Shown here: positions 37,770-47,151 of the stretch, piece by piece
Layout of the letters: each line of letters begins with the position of its first letter
Numbering within the stretch: position 1 is the stretch's first letter
Assembly: GCA_016840085.1 (NCBI GenBank)
Contig: JAEOTA010000012.1
Location: 62,001-126,000 of the forward strand
DNA: 64,000 nt
Reading direction: 5' to 3'
Source: Promethearchaeota archaeon
GTDB lineage: Archaea; Asgardarchaeota; Lokiarchaeia; Sigyniarchaeales; SOKP01
Notes under the pieces: model-generated
Databases searched by the model: none
Seen by the model: only the letters and a program-made list of their open reading frames with translations
What the model was told of the DNA's origin: nothing
Translations under genes and position numbers: made by a program

Positions 37770-39149
37770 TCACACCTTCAATGTAGTGTTATCCCTTGCT
37801 AAACCTAAAAAATAATTCCGTACGCCTTCTTTCTTGGATTTTGACATACCGCATTTTCTCAATGATAAAGGGATTATCTGTTTTATAAACCGTTTGACCG
37901 TGTCGGGAGCGACTCCCAATACTTTTGTTGCTTTTTCTTGAGAATAGGAGTCAATTCCGATATATAAAATAAAAGATAGTACAACCTTCTCTCGACGGGT
38001 AACACAAAGTAGGGCCATTCTTTTACAAACCCCCTTGATCAATTCATGAAGGATATCAGTGTTCTCTTTAATTTCTTTTATATATATGAATCGCTTTAAT
38101 AACTGAGTTATAGGGTCATAGACCATTAATATACACGCCTTCTTGGTTGTTAATCCTTGGTCTGTCTGTTTAATTCTTTTAAGCTTTTCTTTTCTACCAG
38201 CTAAGATAGGATTACCATACTTCTTTTCTCCTTTTATTGATAAATTGATCCCAAAATAGATTCTTAATCCCTTACTTCTGCCTGATTGATTTGTCGTGAC
38301 GCCAAGTCTATGTAAGTAATTTGTTAATTTTGCTTTGGTGATAGCTTTAAATCCTTTTTCCTTAAGATATATGTTTACTGCCTGTAATAATCCTTTTTGA
38401 GTAATCATTTTCTCTTCGCTTAAAATACATAACCTTTCTATGAATTTTCTTATGTTCACATCAGTTTTATCTCTTTCAATGAAGACCTCTAAATATTGAG
38501 AATCTCTCCCCGTCCAAGTAAGGAAATTTTTAAGACGGTATAAATATGTTTGTCGTGTTAACATTTTTAGTTTTTTAAAGCTCTTAGAATCAATCCAAGA
38601 TAAGACTCTTGATTTATTAAAATCTAAATCCCATTTAGAAAATTCTCCATATGATATTAGTGGCCTGTGATAACCAAATTTCCCTTTAACTTTTGAATGT
38701 TCCTCAAAAACATTACGAACATTTTGGAAAAATTTTAAAAAAGACTCTGAATCTTCCACTTCTCTCTTTTTGCCCACGATATATTTAGGGATAGCTATAT
38801 TTTTTCCCAGCCATTTAGCAAAGCTGTAAATCCTGGTTCTATAACTCTTTTGTGTCTTCTCACTTAGATTTTGAAATTCTATTGAGCTAAATCCTTTAAT
38901 CATATCATTTTCTGAAAAATCTATTCTCCAGTTGATACATCTCCCAAATTTAATTAAGGCTGATTTCCAAGTTGATCTTGATCGGTTGGAAGTAGTGATA
39001 TTTTGATCTAAAAAGGTATTTGTTTTCTTAAGATATAAAATCTTTGCCTTTTTGGAGTCTTCCTTATTGGTTTTCTTATTGAGAATTGCTTCTTCTTCCT
39101 TAATGAATTTAATATTTGATCTTTTATGATTTATTTTATTAATTCCCAT
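37770..39149 (-). CDS. Protein with two integrase-type SAM-like repeats and a C-terminal HTH/cyclin-like domain
   Basis: A 459-residue protein of unknown function. Residues ~57-116 and ~159-216 are an internal duplication: WKSALIKFGRCINWRIDFSE aligns with HRPLISYGEFSKWDLDFNKS, and both copies continue to a KxSYRTRIYSFAKWLG/RQTYLYRLKNFLTWTG-type end. This is the pattern of the N-terminal SAM-like core-binding domain of tyrosine recombinases, but no catalytic domain (RHRY) is present. A winged-helix-like stretch follows (~240-307). The C-terminus has a helix-turn-helix, SYSQEKATKVLGVAPDTVKR, in a setting like the second TFB cyclin repeat. I use the second ATG (39149), since GGTGAT ends three bases before it. 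It sits between two TFB-like remnants. Confidence 0.6.
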   Translation of the reverse strand: MGINKINHKRSNIKFIKEEEAILNKKTNKEDSKKAKILYLKKTNTFLDQNITTSNRSRSTWKSALIKFGRCINWRIDFSENDMIKGFSSIEFQNLSEKTQKSYRTRIYSFAKWLGKNIAIPKYIVGKKREVEDSESFLKFFQNVRNVFEEHSKVKGKFGYHRPLISYGEFSKWDLDFNKSRVLSWIDSKSFKKLKMLTRQTYLYRLKNFLTWTGRDSQYLEVFIERDKTDVNIRKFIERLCILSEEKMITQKGLLQAVNIYLKEKGFKAITKAKLTNYLHRLGVTTNQSGRSKGLRIYFGINLSIKGEKKYGNPILAGRKEKLKRIKQTDQGLTTKKACILMVYDPITQLLKRFIYIKEIKENTDILHELIKGVCKRMALLCVTRREKVVLSFILYIGIDSYSQEKATKVLGVAPDTVKRFIKQIIPLSLRKCGMSKSKKEGVRNYFLGLARDNTTLKV

Positions 39150-39466
39150 TTTATCACCGTTCATTTATTTATTTTTAAATATAAATACCCCCAAATTTTT
39201 ATCTCAATTTCGGGAAACTAAAATCCTTGTAAAAATAATAAACTATACCTTCTAATGACATCTAGAACATAGGAGAAATAGAGGTGAGTGAAAGTATAAT
39301 TAGAAAATGGGAAGAATGAGATATACTAAATTGACTCAAAAAATTAAATCTTAAAGAGAGAGAAAATATAGGCAAGATTGTATTAAATAATTAACTTTTT
39401 TTTATGGACCCCAATAATATCTAGTTACTTTAGTTTTATAAAGCGTATCATTCCATTTCAAAATTC
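39150..39466. other. Spacer between the SAM-repeat protein and the radical SAM gene
   Basis: About 317 bases with the promoter side of the SAM-repeat gene and the 3' end of the radical SAM gene. Nothing coding or repetitive was recognised. The ribosome-binding site GGTGAT for the SAM-repeat gene lies at its left edge. Confidence 0.4.
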
Positions 39467-40939
39467 TTAACATAAAAATCCCTTAGACAATCCTTTCATT
39501 TTCTTATAACTTTTCATAATAAATATTATCCGTAATGGATTTAAAATAAATAGAAAACCTCTTTTTCTAATAATTCTCTTTAAAATCCCCCTAATTTTAT
39601 TTTTCAGCTTAATATTTTTGAAAGAATAAGTAATGAGATCATGTATTTGCTTCAAAGTTAATTGATAAGTTTTTGTGACGGGATGTAGAAAATCATAGTT
39701 AGACCAATCTTTAGATACAATTAATCCTTTCTCATCTAACTCATTATATATTTCTGTTCCTAGAAATGGTGAAAGTGAAAGCACATTTATAAGATCAATT
39801 TCAGTTTTATTAATAAATCTTATATCCTTCCGAATCATCTCTCCAGTTGCGTTTAAATCCAATCCAATTATTAGTGAACCAAATACAATTATGTCATTAG
39901 CATGTAATATCTTAACAGCTTCCATTATTTTATCGAAAGAAACTTTTTTATTAATATCTTTTAAAGTATCTTCATTTACACTTTCAATACCTATAAACAC
40001 AACCCAGAATCCCGCCTTACTCATCTTCTCAACCATTTTAGGAGATTTTACAATATCATCCGCTCTTAATTGTGTGAAGAATTTAAAATCTCTTATTTCA
40101 TTCTTCTTTTTACAATCAATTATTCTCTCACATAATTTCTCGATTCTTTCCGAATTTATTGCAAAATTATCATCGGTAATATAGATATCTGTAATTTTTC
40201 CATTATGAGAGATCCTTTTTAATTCATTTATTACATTATCTATCTTTCTGGCTCTCCATATTTTATTAAAAAAAGGTGATGTAGAACAAAAATTACAAGA
40301 AAAGGGGCATCCTCTTGAAGTTTCTATGGCATCTAATGATAATCCAAATAATTTATATTTATTTTTTCTAACGAGAGTTCTAGCAGGTAATCTAATATTA
40401 GCAAAATCTTCTTTTCTCATTAATGAGCGATCTGGATTATGAATAATTTCTCCATTTTTTCTATAAGAAATTCCATTTATATTTTCTGGTTTTCCCTTTA
40501 CAATTAATTCTCGGAATGTTAATTCACCCTCTCCTCTAATAATATAATCAATACAATTCAAATTTAATGTATCTTCCGCAACAAAGGTGGGATGCCTCCC
40601 ACCTAATACAACTTTGCAATCAGTATTAATTTCCTTCACCATTTTTGCAATATCTATACAACAATTAATTGCTGAAGACACAAAAACACTAATCCCAACA
40701 ATATTCGGATTAAATTTCTCTATTTTTCTTTTTAATCGAGAATAAGTTAAATTTTCAGCTCTCGCATCAAAAATCTTTAATTCAATACCAAGATCAATTA
40801 TATATGATGCTATATACATTAAATTTAAAGGCGGAAAGACGACTTTAAGATATACCCAACCATTTGATGTATAATTTGGATTGATTAATAAAACTCTATT
40901 CCATCTATATTTCTCTATTATCTTTTCATTAATCTGCAT
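39467..40939 (-). CDS. B12-binding-domain radical SAM protein
   Basis: A 490-residue radical S-adenosylmethionine enzyme of the BchE/class B methylase group. Residues ~15-150 form a cobalamin-binding Rossmann fold with VLLINPNYTS and VGISVFVSSAINCCID; the usual DxHxxG cobalamin ligand is not evident (FDARAENLTYSRL stands there), so B12 may bind base-off without His or not at all. The cluster motif is SRGCPFSCNFCST (about 206-218), CxxxCxxC. ITDDNFAI and FIGIESVNEDTL mark later barrel strands. The C-terminus is basic and helical. Substrate unknown; isolated in the accessory region, starting at ATG 40939. Confidence 0.88.
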   Translation of the reverse strand: MQINEKIIEKYRWNRVLLINPNYTSNGWVYLKVVFPPLNLMYIASYIIDLGIELKIFDARAENLTYSRLKRKIEKFNPNIVGISVFVSSAINCCIDIAKMVKEINTDCKVVLGGRHPTFVAEDTLNLNCIDYIIRGEGELTFRELIVKGKPENINGISYRKNGEIIHNPDRSLMRKEDFANIRLPARTLVRKNKYKLFGLSLDAIETSRGCPFSCNFCSTSPFFNKIWRARKIDNVINELKRISHNGKITDIYITDDNFAINSERIEKLCERIIDCKKKNEIRDFKFFTQLRADDIVKSPKMVEKMSKAGFWVVFIGIESVNEDTLKDINKKVSFDKIMEAVKILHANDIIVFGSLIIGLDLNATGEMIRKDIRFINKTEIDLINVLSLSPFLGTEIYNELDEKGLIVSKDWSNYDFLHPVTKTYQLTLKQIHDLITYSFKNIKLKNKIRGILKRIIRKRGFLFILNPLRIIFIMKSYKKMKGLSKGFLC

Positions 40940-41004
40940 TATCCTTAATAATAATTTTTATTATTTTGAGTTAGCAACACATACTTTATTCTAGTTTTAT
41001 CAAA

Positions 41005-41022
41005 ACAATCCTTACAATCCTT
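41005..41022. repeat. Short tandem 9-bp repeat
   Basis: ACAATCCTT occurs twice in tandem in the 279-base spacer between the radical SAM gene and the metallohydrolase gene. The rest of this spacer has no gene; it contains a short G-rich stretch around 41135-41165. Confidence 0.7.
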
Positions 41023-41218
41023 ACTGCAACCATCACACTCCTTCCTCTTAGGTAGCTAAATATAAAGTTTTATAGTATTGCTTTCATCATCATTATAGGT
41101 TATGAATTATTAATCTATGTTTCAATCTTATGTGCTCCGGGCATGGGTGACCAACGGTGGCTAGATAGGTAAAAATTTAAGATTCAAGGATAACAAGACT
41201 ATACAAATTCCGAATTAT

Positions 41219-42688
41219 CTAAAACCTTGATTGAAATGTTTCAATTTCCCAAGATTTAGATTTTTCATCTCGAGTAGCGCATAGAATTTTTTTACCGTCA
41301 GTACGAACATTTACTAATCCATATATTATTCCTCCTGCAATTTGGGTTCTATCAAAGCTCTTCTTTCTAAGTTTTCGCTTTAGTTTAAAATATATTTCTG
41401 GATTATCCTTTGATTTTAGGGTAATATCAATCTTATTTCCATCGACTTCATAATTTTTTTTCAAAATTTTATGCAACATACTTAGATTAATACTTCGCGA
41501 GATTTCTGTCGAATATAACAAGGGAGTAACGATTTTATCTCTCTTAATGATTTTATATCCAGATAAAGCGCTAGCAGAGAGAACACTGGGACGCGGGTGG
41601 CCATAGGATTCATTATCACCAGAAGATATCACTGTCATTCCAGCATTTATTCTTGAAAGAAATTCAAAAGAGTAGTCTTCACTTCCGTGATGACATGCTT
41701 TGGCTATATCACATGAAAATTCTTGTAATTGGTCTCTATAATGGTTCAAATACCGTTTTTGACTCCTTTTATTCAAGTCTCCTGTTAGCAAAATTCTAAC
41801 ACTGCCATAATCCAATCTAAGGAGAATACTATGACCATTGCTATCTTGACTTGTGGATCCAAATGAAAAAAAAGCAGGTGTACTATCTACTTTGGTTTCA
41901 ATTGGACCTAAAACTTTCAATGATGCTTTTCCATCACATGGTTCAAAATCTGGAATATATCCTGATTTATTGGTAAGACGTTTGATAGGATTGTTATTTA
42001 GTTTTTTAATAACATCATTCATGAATTCTGCCCATGGACCATATAATTTACTTTCATTAACTCCATTCAGAGCCTTTTCAATGCTTTCCTTATCATCCAA
42101 TAACTGTACTAAATAATTTAAATTTTGTTTCTTTACTTTTTTTCCAAGTGTTTTATCCCCCTGAGAAATTACCCATCGCCCTAATCCTGCATGATAAAAA
42201 GCTTTAATTTCAATATTGTCCCATAGAATATCTAATTCTTCTTGTTCCTCTTTATTTATTAAATCCCATAACCCTCCGTAATGATCTTCATCACAATGTG
42301 ATACAATCATTGCATCAATTACCATTTTTTCTAAACCATAATCTTTGTTAAATTTCCAATCTACGAAATCTGCCGTATTTTTTCCTGTAATCTGTTTACT
42401 TCTTCTGTTTCCTCCATCAATCATTACATGTCGACCATCAGGCATTCGTATTAATATTCCATCTCCTTGCCCGACATCTATAAAATATAGTTCAAGAAGC
42501 GGTGTATCCCCAAGAACTGTAGGATTTACATATCCTTCTTCCCCTCTGCCTTTAACTAAGGTTTTCTGTGAATCAGTAGCATCTACTACTTCCACTTCAT
42601 CTCCCCAAAGAAAATAAAGAATAGTTTTACCTTGTTCATCAACTAACTTGGTTGTATCTACATTAATATATTTTTTTGTCATTTTCAA
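41219..42688 (-). CDS. ComEC/Rec2-like metallo-beta-lactamase hydrolase with N-terminal SH3-like domain
   Basis: A 489-residue soluble protein. Residues ~1-60 look like an SH3-type barrel (WGDEVEVVDATDSQKTLVKG, then GEEGYVN). Then follows a metallohydrolase domain like the C-terminal part of ComEC: YFIDVGQGDGILI, MIDGG, the metal motif SHCDEDHYGG, ILLTGDLN, KACHHGSEDYS and SSGDNESYGHPRP. No transmembrane part is present, so it is not a DNA channel; stand-alone forms are found in bacteria and archaea and may be nucleases or phosphodiesterases. No signal peptide. A C-terminal region (~400-489) of beta-strand character is unassigned. Confidence 0.88.
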   Translation of the reverse strand: MKMTKKYINVDTTKLVDEQGKTILYFLWGDEVEVVDATDSQKTLVKGRGEEGYVNPTVLGDTPLLELYFIDVGQGDGILIRMPDGRHVMIDGGNRRSKQITGKNTADFVDWKFNKDYGLEKMVIDAMIVSHCDEDHYGGLWDLINKEEQEELDILWDNIEIKAFYHAGLGRWVISQGDKTLGKKVKKQNLNYLVQLLDDKESIEKALNGVNESKLYGPWAEFMNDVIKKLNNNPIKRLTNKSGYIPDFEPCDGKASLKVLGPIETKVDSTPAFFSFGSTSQDSNGHSILLRLDYGSVRILLTGDLNKRSQKRYLNHYRDQLQEFSCDIAKACHHGSEDYSFEFLSRINAGMTVISSGDNESYGHPRPSVLSASALSGYKIIKRDKIVTPLLYSTEISRSINLSMLHKILKKNYEVDGNKIDITLKSKDNPEIYFKLKRKLRKKSFDRTQIAGGIIYGLVNVRTDGKKILCATRDEKSKSWEIETFQSRF

Positions 42689-43592
42689 ACCCCAACTTAT
42701 TTAATAATTCAATATTGGATTTTTAGTAGCTGAGGTATGAGGATGAAAGGATCCAATATTTAGTTTTTGATCTTAGATCTTTAATAGAGTTTTAGACCAT
42801 TTTTAGACTTTAATGTAAAAAATATTACACAATGATATCCTTTTTGACGTGTTTTTGCGTTTTCCTGGCACAAGGCTATAATATAATTCCAACTTTAATA
42901 TTTATTTTTTTAAGAGTAGATTTCGGGATGATTATCCTTGTGAAAAACTTAATAATCCTGAAAAGCTATTTCAGAAAATTAAAGAAATAAATAATTGGTT
43001 TAACTAGCAAGATTAATCCATTAGACTTTTTAAGATACTATAAAATAATCTTTAATTGGTTTAGCGACAACAGACCTCCTAATAATAAGCTATCATACTA
43101 AATCATCTCAACTTATAATAGGGAATGGAATATTTAATGATAGTAAAGTACGTATACCTAAGTTAATTCTCAGAGATCGGTTATTCAATTGGGTCAAAAG
43201 AATCAGTTTTAAATTAAAAGAAGTGCTGGCTTCTTTATATTCAATAATATAGAAATCATCGTAGAATACCTTTTTAAAGAAAAGAATATAAAAAAAGTAG
43301 CAATAATAGAATGGGATTGACACCATGGCACCTTTATTTAAAAAATATGAAGGTTTTTTCCAATTAATTGAATTCTTATGAAATTTCTGTTGAGCAAAAA
43401 TTAGATAATCTTATCGATAACCTTAGAAAGGAAAAGAACTCTTCAAAAATGATAGAAGTTAATGAGAAAGCAACCACAATGATTATAAATATATTCCTGT
43501 CTCACATAATTTTTTATTTATAGATTCTATCATGGTGTTGTATACAACTTCACTTTCATGTAATAGTTCCTCATCTACGTTATTGATTGTAT
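42689..43592. other. Spacer with decayed coding fragments
   Basis: About 900 bases with no intact gene. Plus-strand frames give protein-like pieces that switch frame or hit stops: KSRFRDDYPCEKLNNPEKLF at about 42910-42970, INPLDFLRYYKIIFNWFSDN then RPPNNKLSY around 43014-43100, and IPKLILRDRLFNWVKRISFK around 43150-43210. They could be a broken transposase or other mobile gene but match nothing with certainty. Confidence 0.35.
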
Positions 43593-44504
43593 CTATCTTA
43601 TTGATTGTTTAAAAATAGGTTTTAAAACATTAACATAATGGTCTCTTATAGAATATTCAGCGATATTAGTAGCTTCAGAAATAATCCATTGAGCTAAGAC
43701 AGGCTTCTGAAAATATTTTTTAGCCAATAGTTTGTCTGCTAAATAAATTATCCCCCCTGTTAAAATAAAGGGATTTCTACCTCCACGCTGTTTCATAGGT
43801 AACTTTTTTAATATTTCACGACACTGTATAGTCAACTTATTTTGAAATTCTCCTTTTGACCAAAGTACATTTTTCTTTTTTAATCTCTCTTCCAAATCTT
43901 TATGATTTATGACTTGATTAATTAATCTCATGAGATAATCTTCACTTTTATGAGGGAAATTCTCATCTTTAATATGATGTTTATATTCTATTCCATCTCT
44001 TAAGATTAATCTCGGATTAACTCGATGACCATAGTTTTGAAAAGCCTCAGAGATCTCCTTTATTGTAATAGGTGCATTATGATATTCTTTCCTCGCAGCA
44101 TAAAATATACAAAACCCTATTAATGAGATATTATTTACAACCTTAACCTCATTTTTGATTATTTTCCTGTAATAATACGCTGCGTTGTTTCTAATATTTT
44201 TATTGAGATTTAGATATGACGAAATTTTATTTAAAATATTAAAAATTCTGTATTCTGTTTCATGATTTTTAAGCCTTAATAATAGGTCATAATTTTTTTT
44301 TAATCTTCTAAATAATTTTTGTTCATTCGGACGTAAAAGTCTACCGGTTTTATCTTTTAAAAACTTAGTATTTCCATAATCTATATATGAACCTAATCCT
44401 CCAATAAAATCAGTACGCTCCCCTAAAGCTATATATTGTTTGCTTAAATTTCTTTCATTATTCTTATTATTTTCAGTATAAACAAAAGATGATTCTTTAT
44501 AAAA
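43593..44504 (-). pseudogene. TFB-like cyclin-fold protein lacking zinc ribbon and start codon
   Basis: An open frame of 303 codons from a TAA at 44505-44507 down to TAG at 43593. It encodes a recognisable TFB core. FIGGLGSYIDYG and GRLLRPNEQKLFRRLK precede cyclin fold 1 (ILNKISSYLNLNKNIRNNAA, then ISLIGFCIFYAARKEYHNAP). Cyclin fold 2 has GRNPFILTGGIIYLADKLLA and a final NIAEYSIRDHYVNVLKPIF. The zinc ribbon and B-reader are missing, and no ATG, GTG or TTG occurs in frame before codon ~192, so the 5' end appears lost. It could still be expressed from an upstream fused start, but a 5'-truncated pseudogene is more likely. A small remnant of the same gene lies at 37391. Confidence 0.75.
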
Positions 44505-44600
44505 TTATATTGAACCTATTGATTTGAATCTCTGTATAACTTGTAGGAAAGAAAGAAAACAAGATATTATTAAAAAGTTTAAAAGCTTATTACCTTCGGA

Positions 44601-45203
44601 TTAAAACTTCGCTAATTCTTTGCTTACCTTAAATGAAAAAACGTCATTAACATGGTTTATTAATTCTCTCATAACTCTTTCAAATTCTTTCTTATTTATA
44701 ATTTCTTTATTCTCATCTAAAGATATTAATTTGCAAATTGGATCTAGTCCAATAAGGTATTTATCCAGAATATAGAGTTCTGAAGATCTATACGTTGCTT
44801 TACCCATATCAAGAGGGTGTACATCTTCTTCTTCCTTCTGATTGATCTCAATTCCAATTTTAATCAAAATCTCGGGAAATTTTTGAGATATAAAATGAAT
44901 AAAAGACATTGAACCTGAAAATCTATAATAACCTCTCTTTTTAGTATTCATAAGGTATTTTAGATAACCCTTTACTCTTTTAATAATTTGAATAACTATA
45001 TCTTTTTCATCCCTTTCTTTCTCTTTTCTTTCAATCCCTTTTATAATAAAAGGTAAAATAAGAGCTGTTATAATGCTGAATTGAGTTGTTAGGTTTTGAA
45101 ACAAGGATATAGGAAAAATTATAGATAATATAATTAATATTATTACTATAATAATTAGAGAAAAAACAACCTTATTCTTTAGTAATTCTTTATAGCTTAT
45201 CAT
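44601..45203 (-). CDS. Two-helix membrane protein with cytoplasmic helical domain
   Basis: A 200-residue protein. Two N-terminal hydrophobic segments (about residues 14-33 and 36-53) are followed by a charged KERDEKD junction and a ~145-residue soluble domain of helical character with SFIHFISQKFPEILIKIGI and VMRELINHVNDVFSF. No family recognised. The upstream zinc-ribbon gene overlaps its start by four bases (ATGA type), so the two are translationally coupled and probably act together. Located among orphan membrane proteins of the accessory region. Confidence 0.7.
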   Translation of the reverse strand: MISYKELLKNKVVFSLIIIVIILIILSIIFPISLFQNLTTQFSIITALILPFIIKGIERKEKERDEKDIVIQIIKRVKGYLKYLMNTKKRGYYRFSGSMSFIHFISQKFPEILIKIGIEINQKEEEDVHPLDMGKATYRSSELYILDKYLIGLDPICKLISLDENKEIINKKEFERVMRELINHVNDVFSFKVSKELAKF

Positions 45204-45442
45204 GTCTTAAATTCCTTATTAAAACTCTTATATGAAGTTTTTCCTCTATAATATCTGCGAACATTCATATGATAGAAAATATTATTACATTCAGAACATC
45301 CTAAGATTTGTATTCTATCACTTTCATCAAAAATTTCAGGTTGTATACCTTCAAAATTAATTTTTATTGCTATTACTTGTTTCTTACATACAGGACATCT
45401 AGCCATCATTCTATATTTATAAAAGCTTATTCTTGAATTCAA
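45200..45442 (-). CDS. Small zinc-ribbon protein
   Basis: An 80-residue protein with one zinc ribbon: CPVCKKQV (about 16-23) and CSECNNIFYHMN (about 49-60). The tail is basic with RRYYRGKTSYK. It overlaps the following membrane-protein gene by four bases. It may be a cytoplasmic partner of that protein or a DNA-binding factor; no family is recognised. Confidence 0.65.
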   Translation of the reverse strand: MNSRISFYKYRMMARCPVCKKQVIAIKINFEGIQPEIFDESDRIQILGCSECNNIFYHMNVRRYYRGKTSYKSFNKEFKT

Positions 45443-45513
45443 AATTAATACCTTAATACCTTAATTAATTATTAGATGGTAAAAGCTCTCTTCTTTTCCT
45501 ATATAAGCTTCTA

Positions 45514-45571
45514 GGGTAGCCGATTTTCTGATTCTTTACTTATCACCTGACGGGTTCAGTTCCCGCTACCT
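45514..45571. other. tRNA-like inverted structure, possibly a tRNA or attachment-site remnant
   Basis: GGGTAGC (45514-45520) can pair with GCTACCT (45565-45571), and between them lies GACGGGTTCAGTTCCCGC, which looks like a T-arm (stem GGG/CCC, loop starting TTCA). The whole is only 58 bases, too short for a tRNA, and position 58 of the loop is G where tRNAs have A. A degenerate tRNA 3' half of the sort left at integration sites is possible; a chance or regulatory hairpin is equally possible. Confidence 0.25.
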
Positions 45572-45686
45572 GATATTTATTGATTTTTTGATTTATTAAC
45601 AGTGAAATAAATAAATACTAAATATGCAAAGATAAATTATTTTTTAATAGACAAAAATAGAAAAAAAATAAATAAGTGAAAATAAA

Positions 45687-45836
45687 ATGGTTAGTGGGAT
45701 GGATGTAACAACAGGAAGACTCAATTTAGAAGATAAATTAATTAAATATATCGATAAATTAATTGATAAAAATATGGAAGAAAGTGCCCTTACTACCGAT
45801 GAGCTAGAATTAATAATTAAATATCTTAAAAGATAA
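45687..45836 (+). CDS. Possible small helical protein (49 residues)
   Basis: Starts MVSGMDVTTGRLNLEDKLIK and continues YIDKLIDKNMEESALTTDEL to a final helix ELIIKYLKR. Charge balance and amphipathic helices are protein-like, unlike the hydrophobic antisense frame over the same bases. No clear ribosome-binding site is seen upstream (AAGTGAAAATAAA). No family recognised; could be a small partner or antitoxin-like protein. Confidence 0.4.
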   Translation: MVSGMDVTTGRLNLEDKLIKYIDKLIDKNMEESALTTDELELIIKYLKR

Positions 45837-46046
45837 TAAACAGTTATTTGAAGGATTAATTTCCATATTCTTCGAAAGAATATGAAGGGAAAACTCGAAA
45901 ACATAAAATATGGAGTCCTGAAGCTATCAAAATATTAATAGAAAATATATAATGGAACGATGGGAAAATCAAGTAATAAAAAAATTTAAAGAAAAAGATA
46001 TTAAAACTTAATCTCTGTCTATTATTTATAGATTACTGGAAATCTA

Positions 46047-46712
46047 TTATATCATCATTTTCCAACTTCCTAACCAAGAAATGATTAAAATTATAATAAA
46101 AAAAATAATTAATGATAAAAATAATAAACCACCAACTAGAATTTGCAAAATAATAGAGGTAATAATTAATAGCATTAAATAGATAATTGAAACCATTCTA
46201 ACAGTTAAACAAGCAAGAATATTAACTCTTTTATGGTACTTTATCATAAAGTATGGATTTTTTACGAGTCTAATCCAAGTTGGATTCTTTAATTCTTCAA
46301 TTAATTCGTTTTCAAATTTTGATTTATTTTTTTTCTCATTACTCAGTTTTTTATATCTCCTGCCTATTTTTTTTTCTAATTTTTTTTTGCTACTATAGAT
46401 CCATAGATATCTCTTAACTTCACTGATATCAGTTATACTCTCTTGATTTCTTAAAAGATCTTCAATGAGGTTGCTTTGTACAATATTATATCGTTGGAAT
46501 TGTTTGAATAATCCATCCAAGATCCAAAATGTAATGATTAGAAAAAAAGGTACCAAATAAGCAAGCTCATCTTTTAATTGTACAAAAATGAAAATCATTA
46601 CTGCAGACCAGGCAGTAATAGCCCAGCCTTTTGTTGTCATTGAAAATTTATCCCATTTATTAATATTATCTTGAAGTATTTTATTTTTTTCTTTTAATTC
46701 TTCGTTATTCAT
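46047..46712 (-). CDS. Four-helix membrane protein of unknown family
   Basis: A 221-residue protein. An N-terminal helix with INKWDKFSMTTKGWAITAWS leads into two closely spaced membrane segments (about 31-45 and 51-68), the second ending FWILDGLFKQFQRYN. A charged helical stretch (70-150) precedes two more membrane segments at the C-terminus. The GW...FWxLDxxFxxxxR pattern recalls a widespread family of small bacterial membrane proteins with 'FWxLDAYYLRQER'; that is a resemblance by eye only. It stands alone in the accessory region. Confidence 0.6.
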   Translation of the reverse strand: MNNEELKEKNKILQDNINKWDKFSMTTKGWAITAWSAVMIFIFVQLKDELAYLVPFFLIITFWILDGLFKQFQRYNIVQSNLIEDLLRNQESITDISEVKRYLWIYSSKKKLEKKIGRRYKKLSNEKKNKSKFENELIEELKNPTWIRLVKNPYFMIKYHKRVNILACLTVRMVSIIYLMLLIITSIILQILVGGLLFLSLIIFFIIILIISWLGSWKMMI

Positions 46713-47151
46713 TGTTTAAACACGAAACTGATAATTATTTTTTCATCCTTATATACAATATAGCAACCTATTCATTTTAATTTCATTTTTTTTTAAGGAA
46801 TTAAAATTTTTATAATAGTCTTGGATTAAAAAAATTAGATTCTAAACTTTTGTGAATCATTGCTCCCACAGTAGCCATAGCCACCACCTTAACCCAGTAT
46901 AACCAATATATATAATTATTTTTCCAAATTTATAGCATATTTGAAACACTCAAATTGTTCTGATAAGCTTTTTTATTTTAGCCAAAATAATTTACTAATT
47001 CTAAAATCTTTACCAGTTCATACCAGCATAAACCAGCTCACATAAACTATTAATAGCTTTTGATGTCAATGTGAACTTTCATAGTAGAAAAGACTAGCAT
47101 ATAACCACAACTGCCCCAGTTTCATGCGTTCTCTCATCTCCTACACTTCTT
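46713..47151. other. Non-coding spacer with short ACCAG repeats
   Basis: About 440 bases without a supported gene. Around 47008-47042 there are three ACCAG units (ACCAGTTCAT, ACCAGCATAA, ACCAGCTCAC), an imperfect direct repeat that may be a binding site. Otherwise AT-rich and featureless. Confidence 0.35.

Noticed and set aside
37770..39149. Tyrosine recombinase (integrase) call for the SAM-repeat protein
   Set aside because: The core-binding-like domain is duplicated, but no Arg-His-Arg-Tyr catalytic set could be located.
43108..43326. Minus-strand 72-codon frame in the spacer
   Set aside because: Low-complexity Tyr/Phe/Leu-rich sequence with no motif; the plus-strand fragments over the same bases look more like decayed coding sequence.
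45644..45904. Minus-strand hydrophobic frame of 86 codons
   Set aside because: Composition is typical of the antisense of a Lys/Glu/Asp-rich AT-rich gene; the plus-strand 49-codon frame over the same bases is more protein-like.
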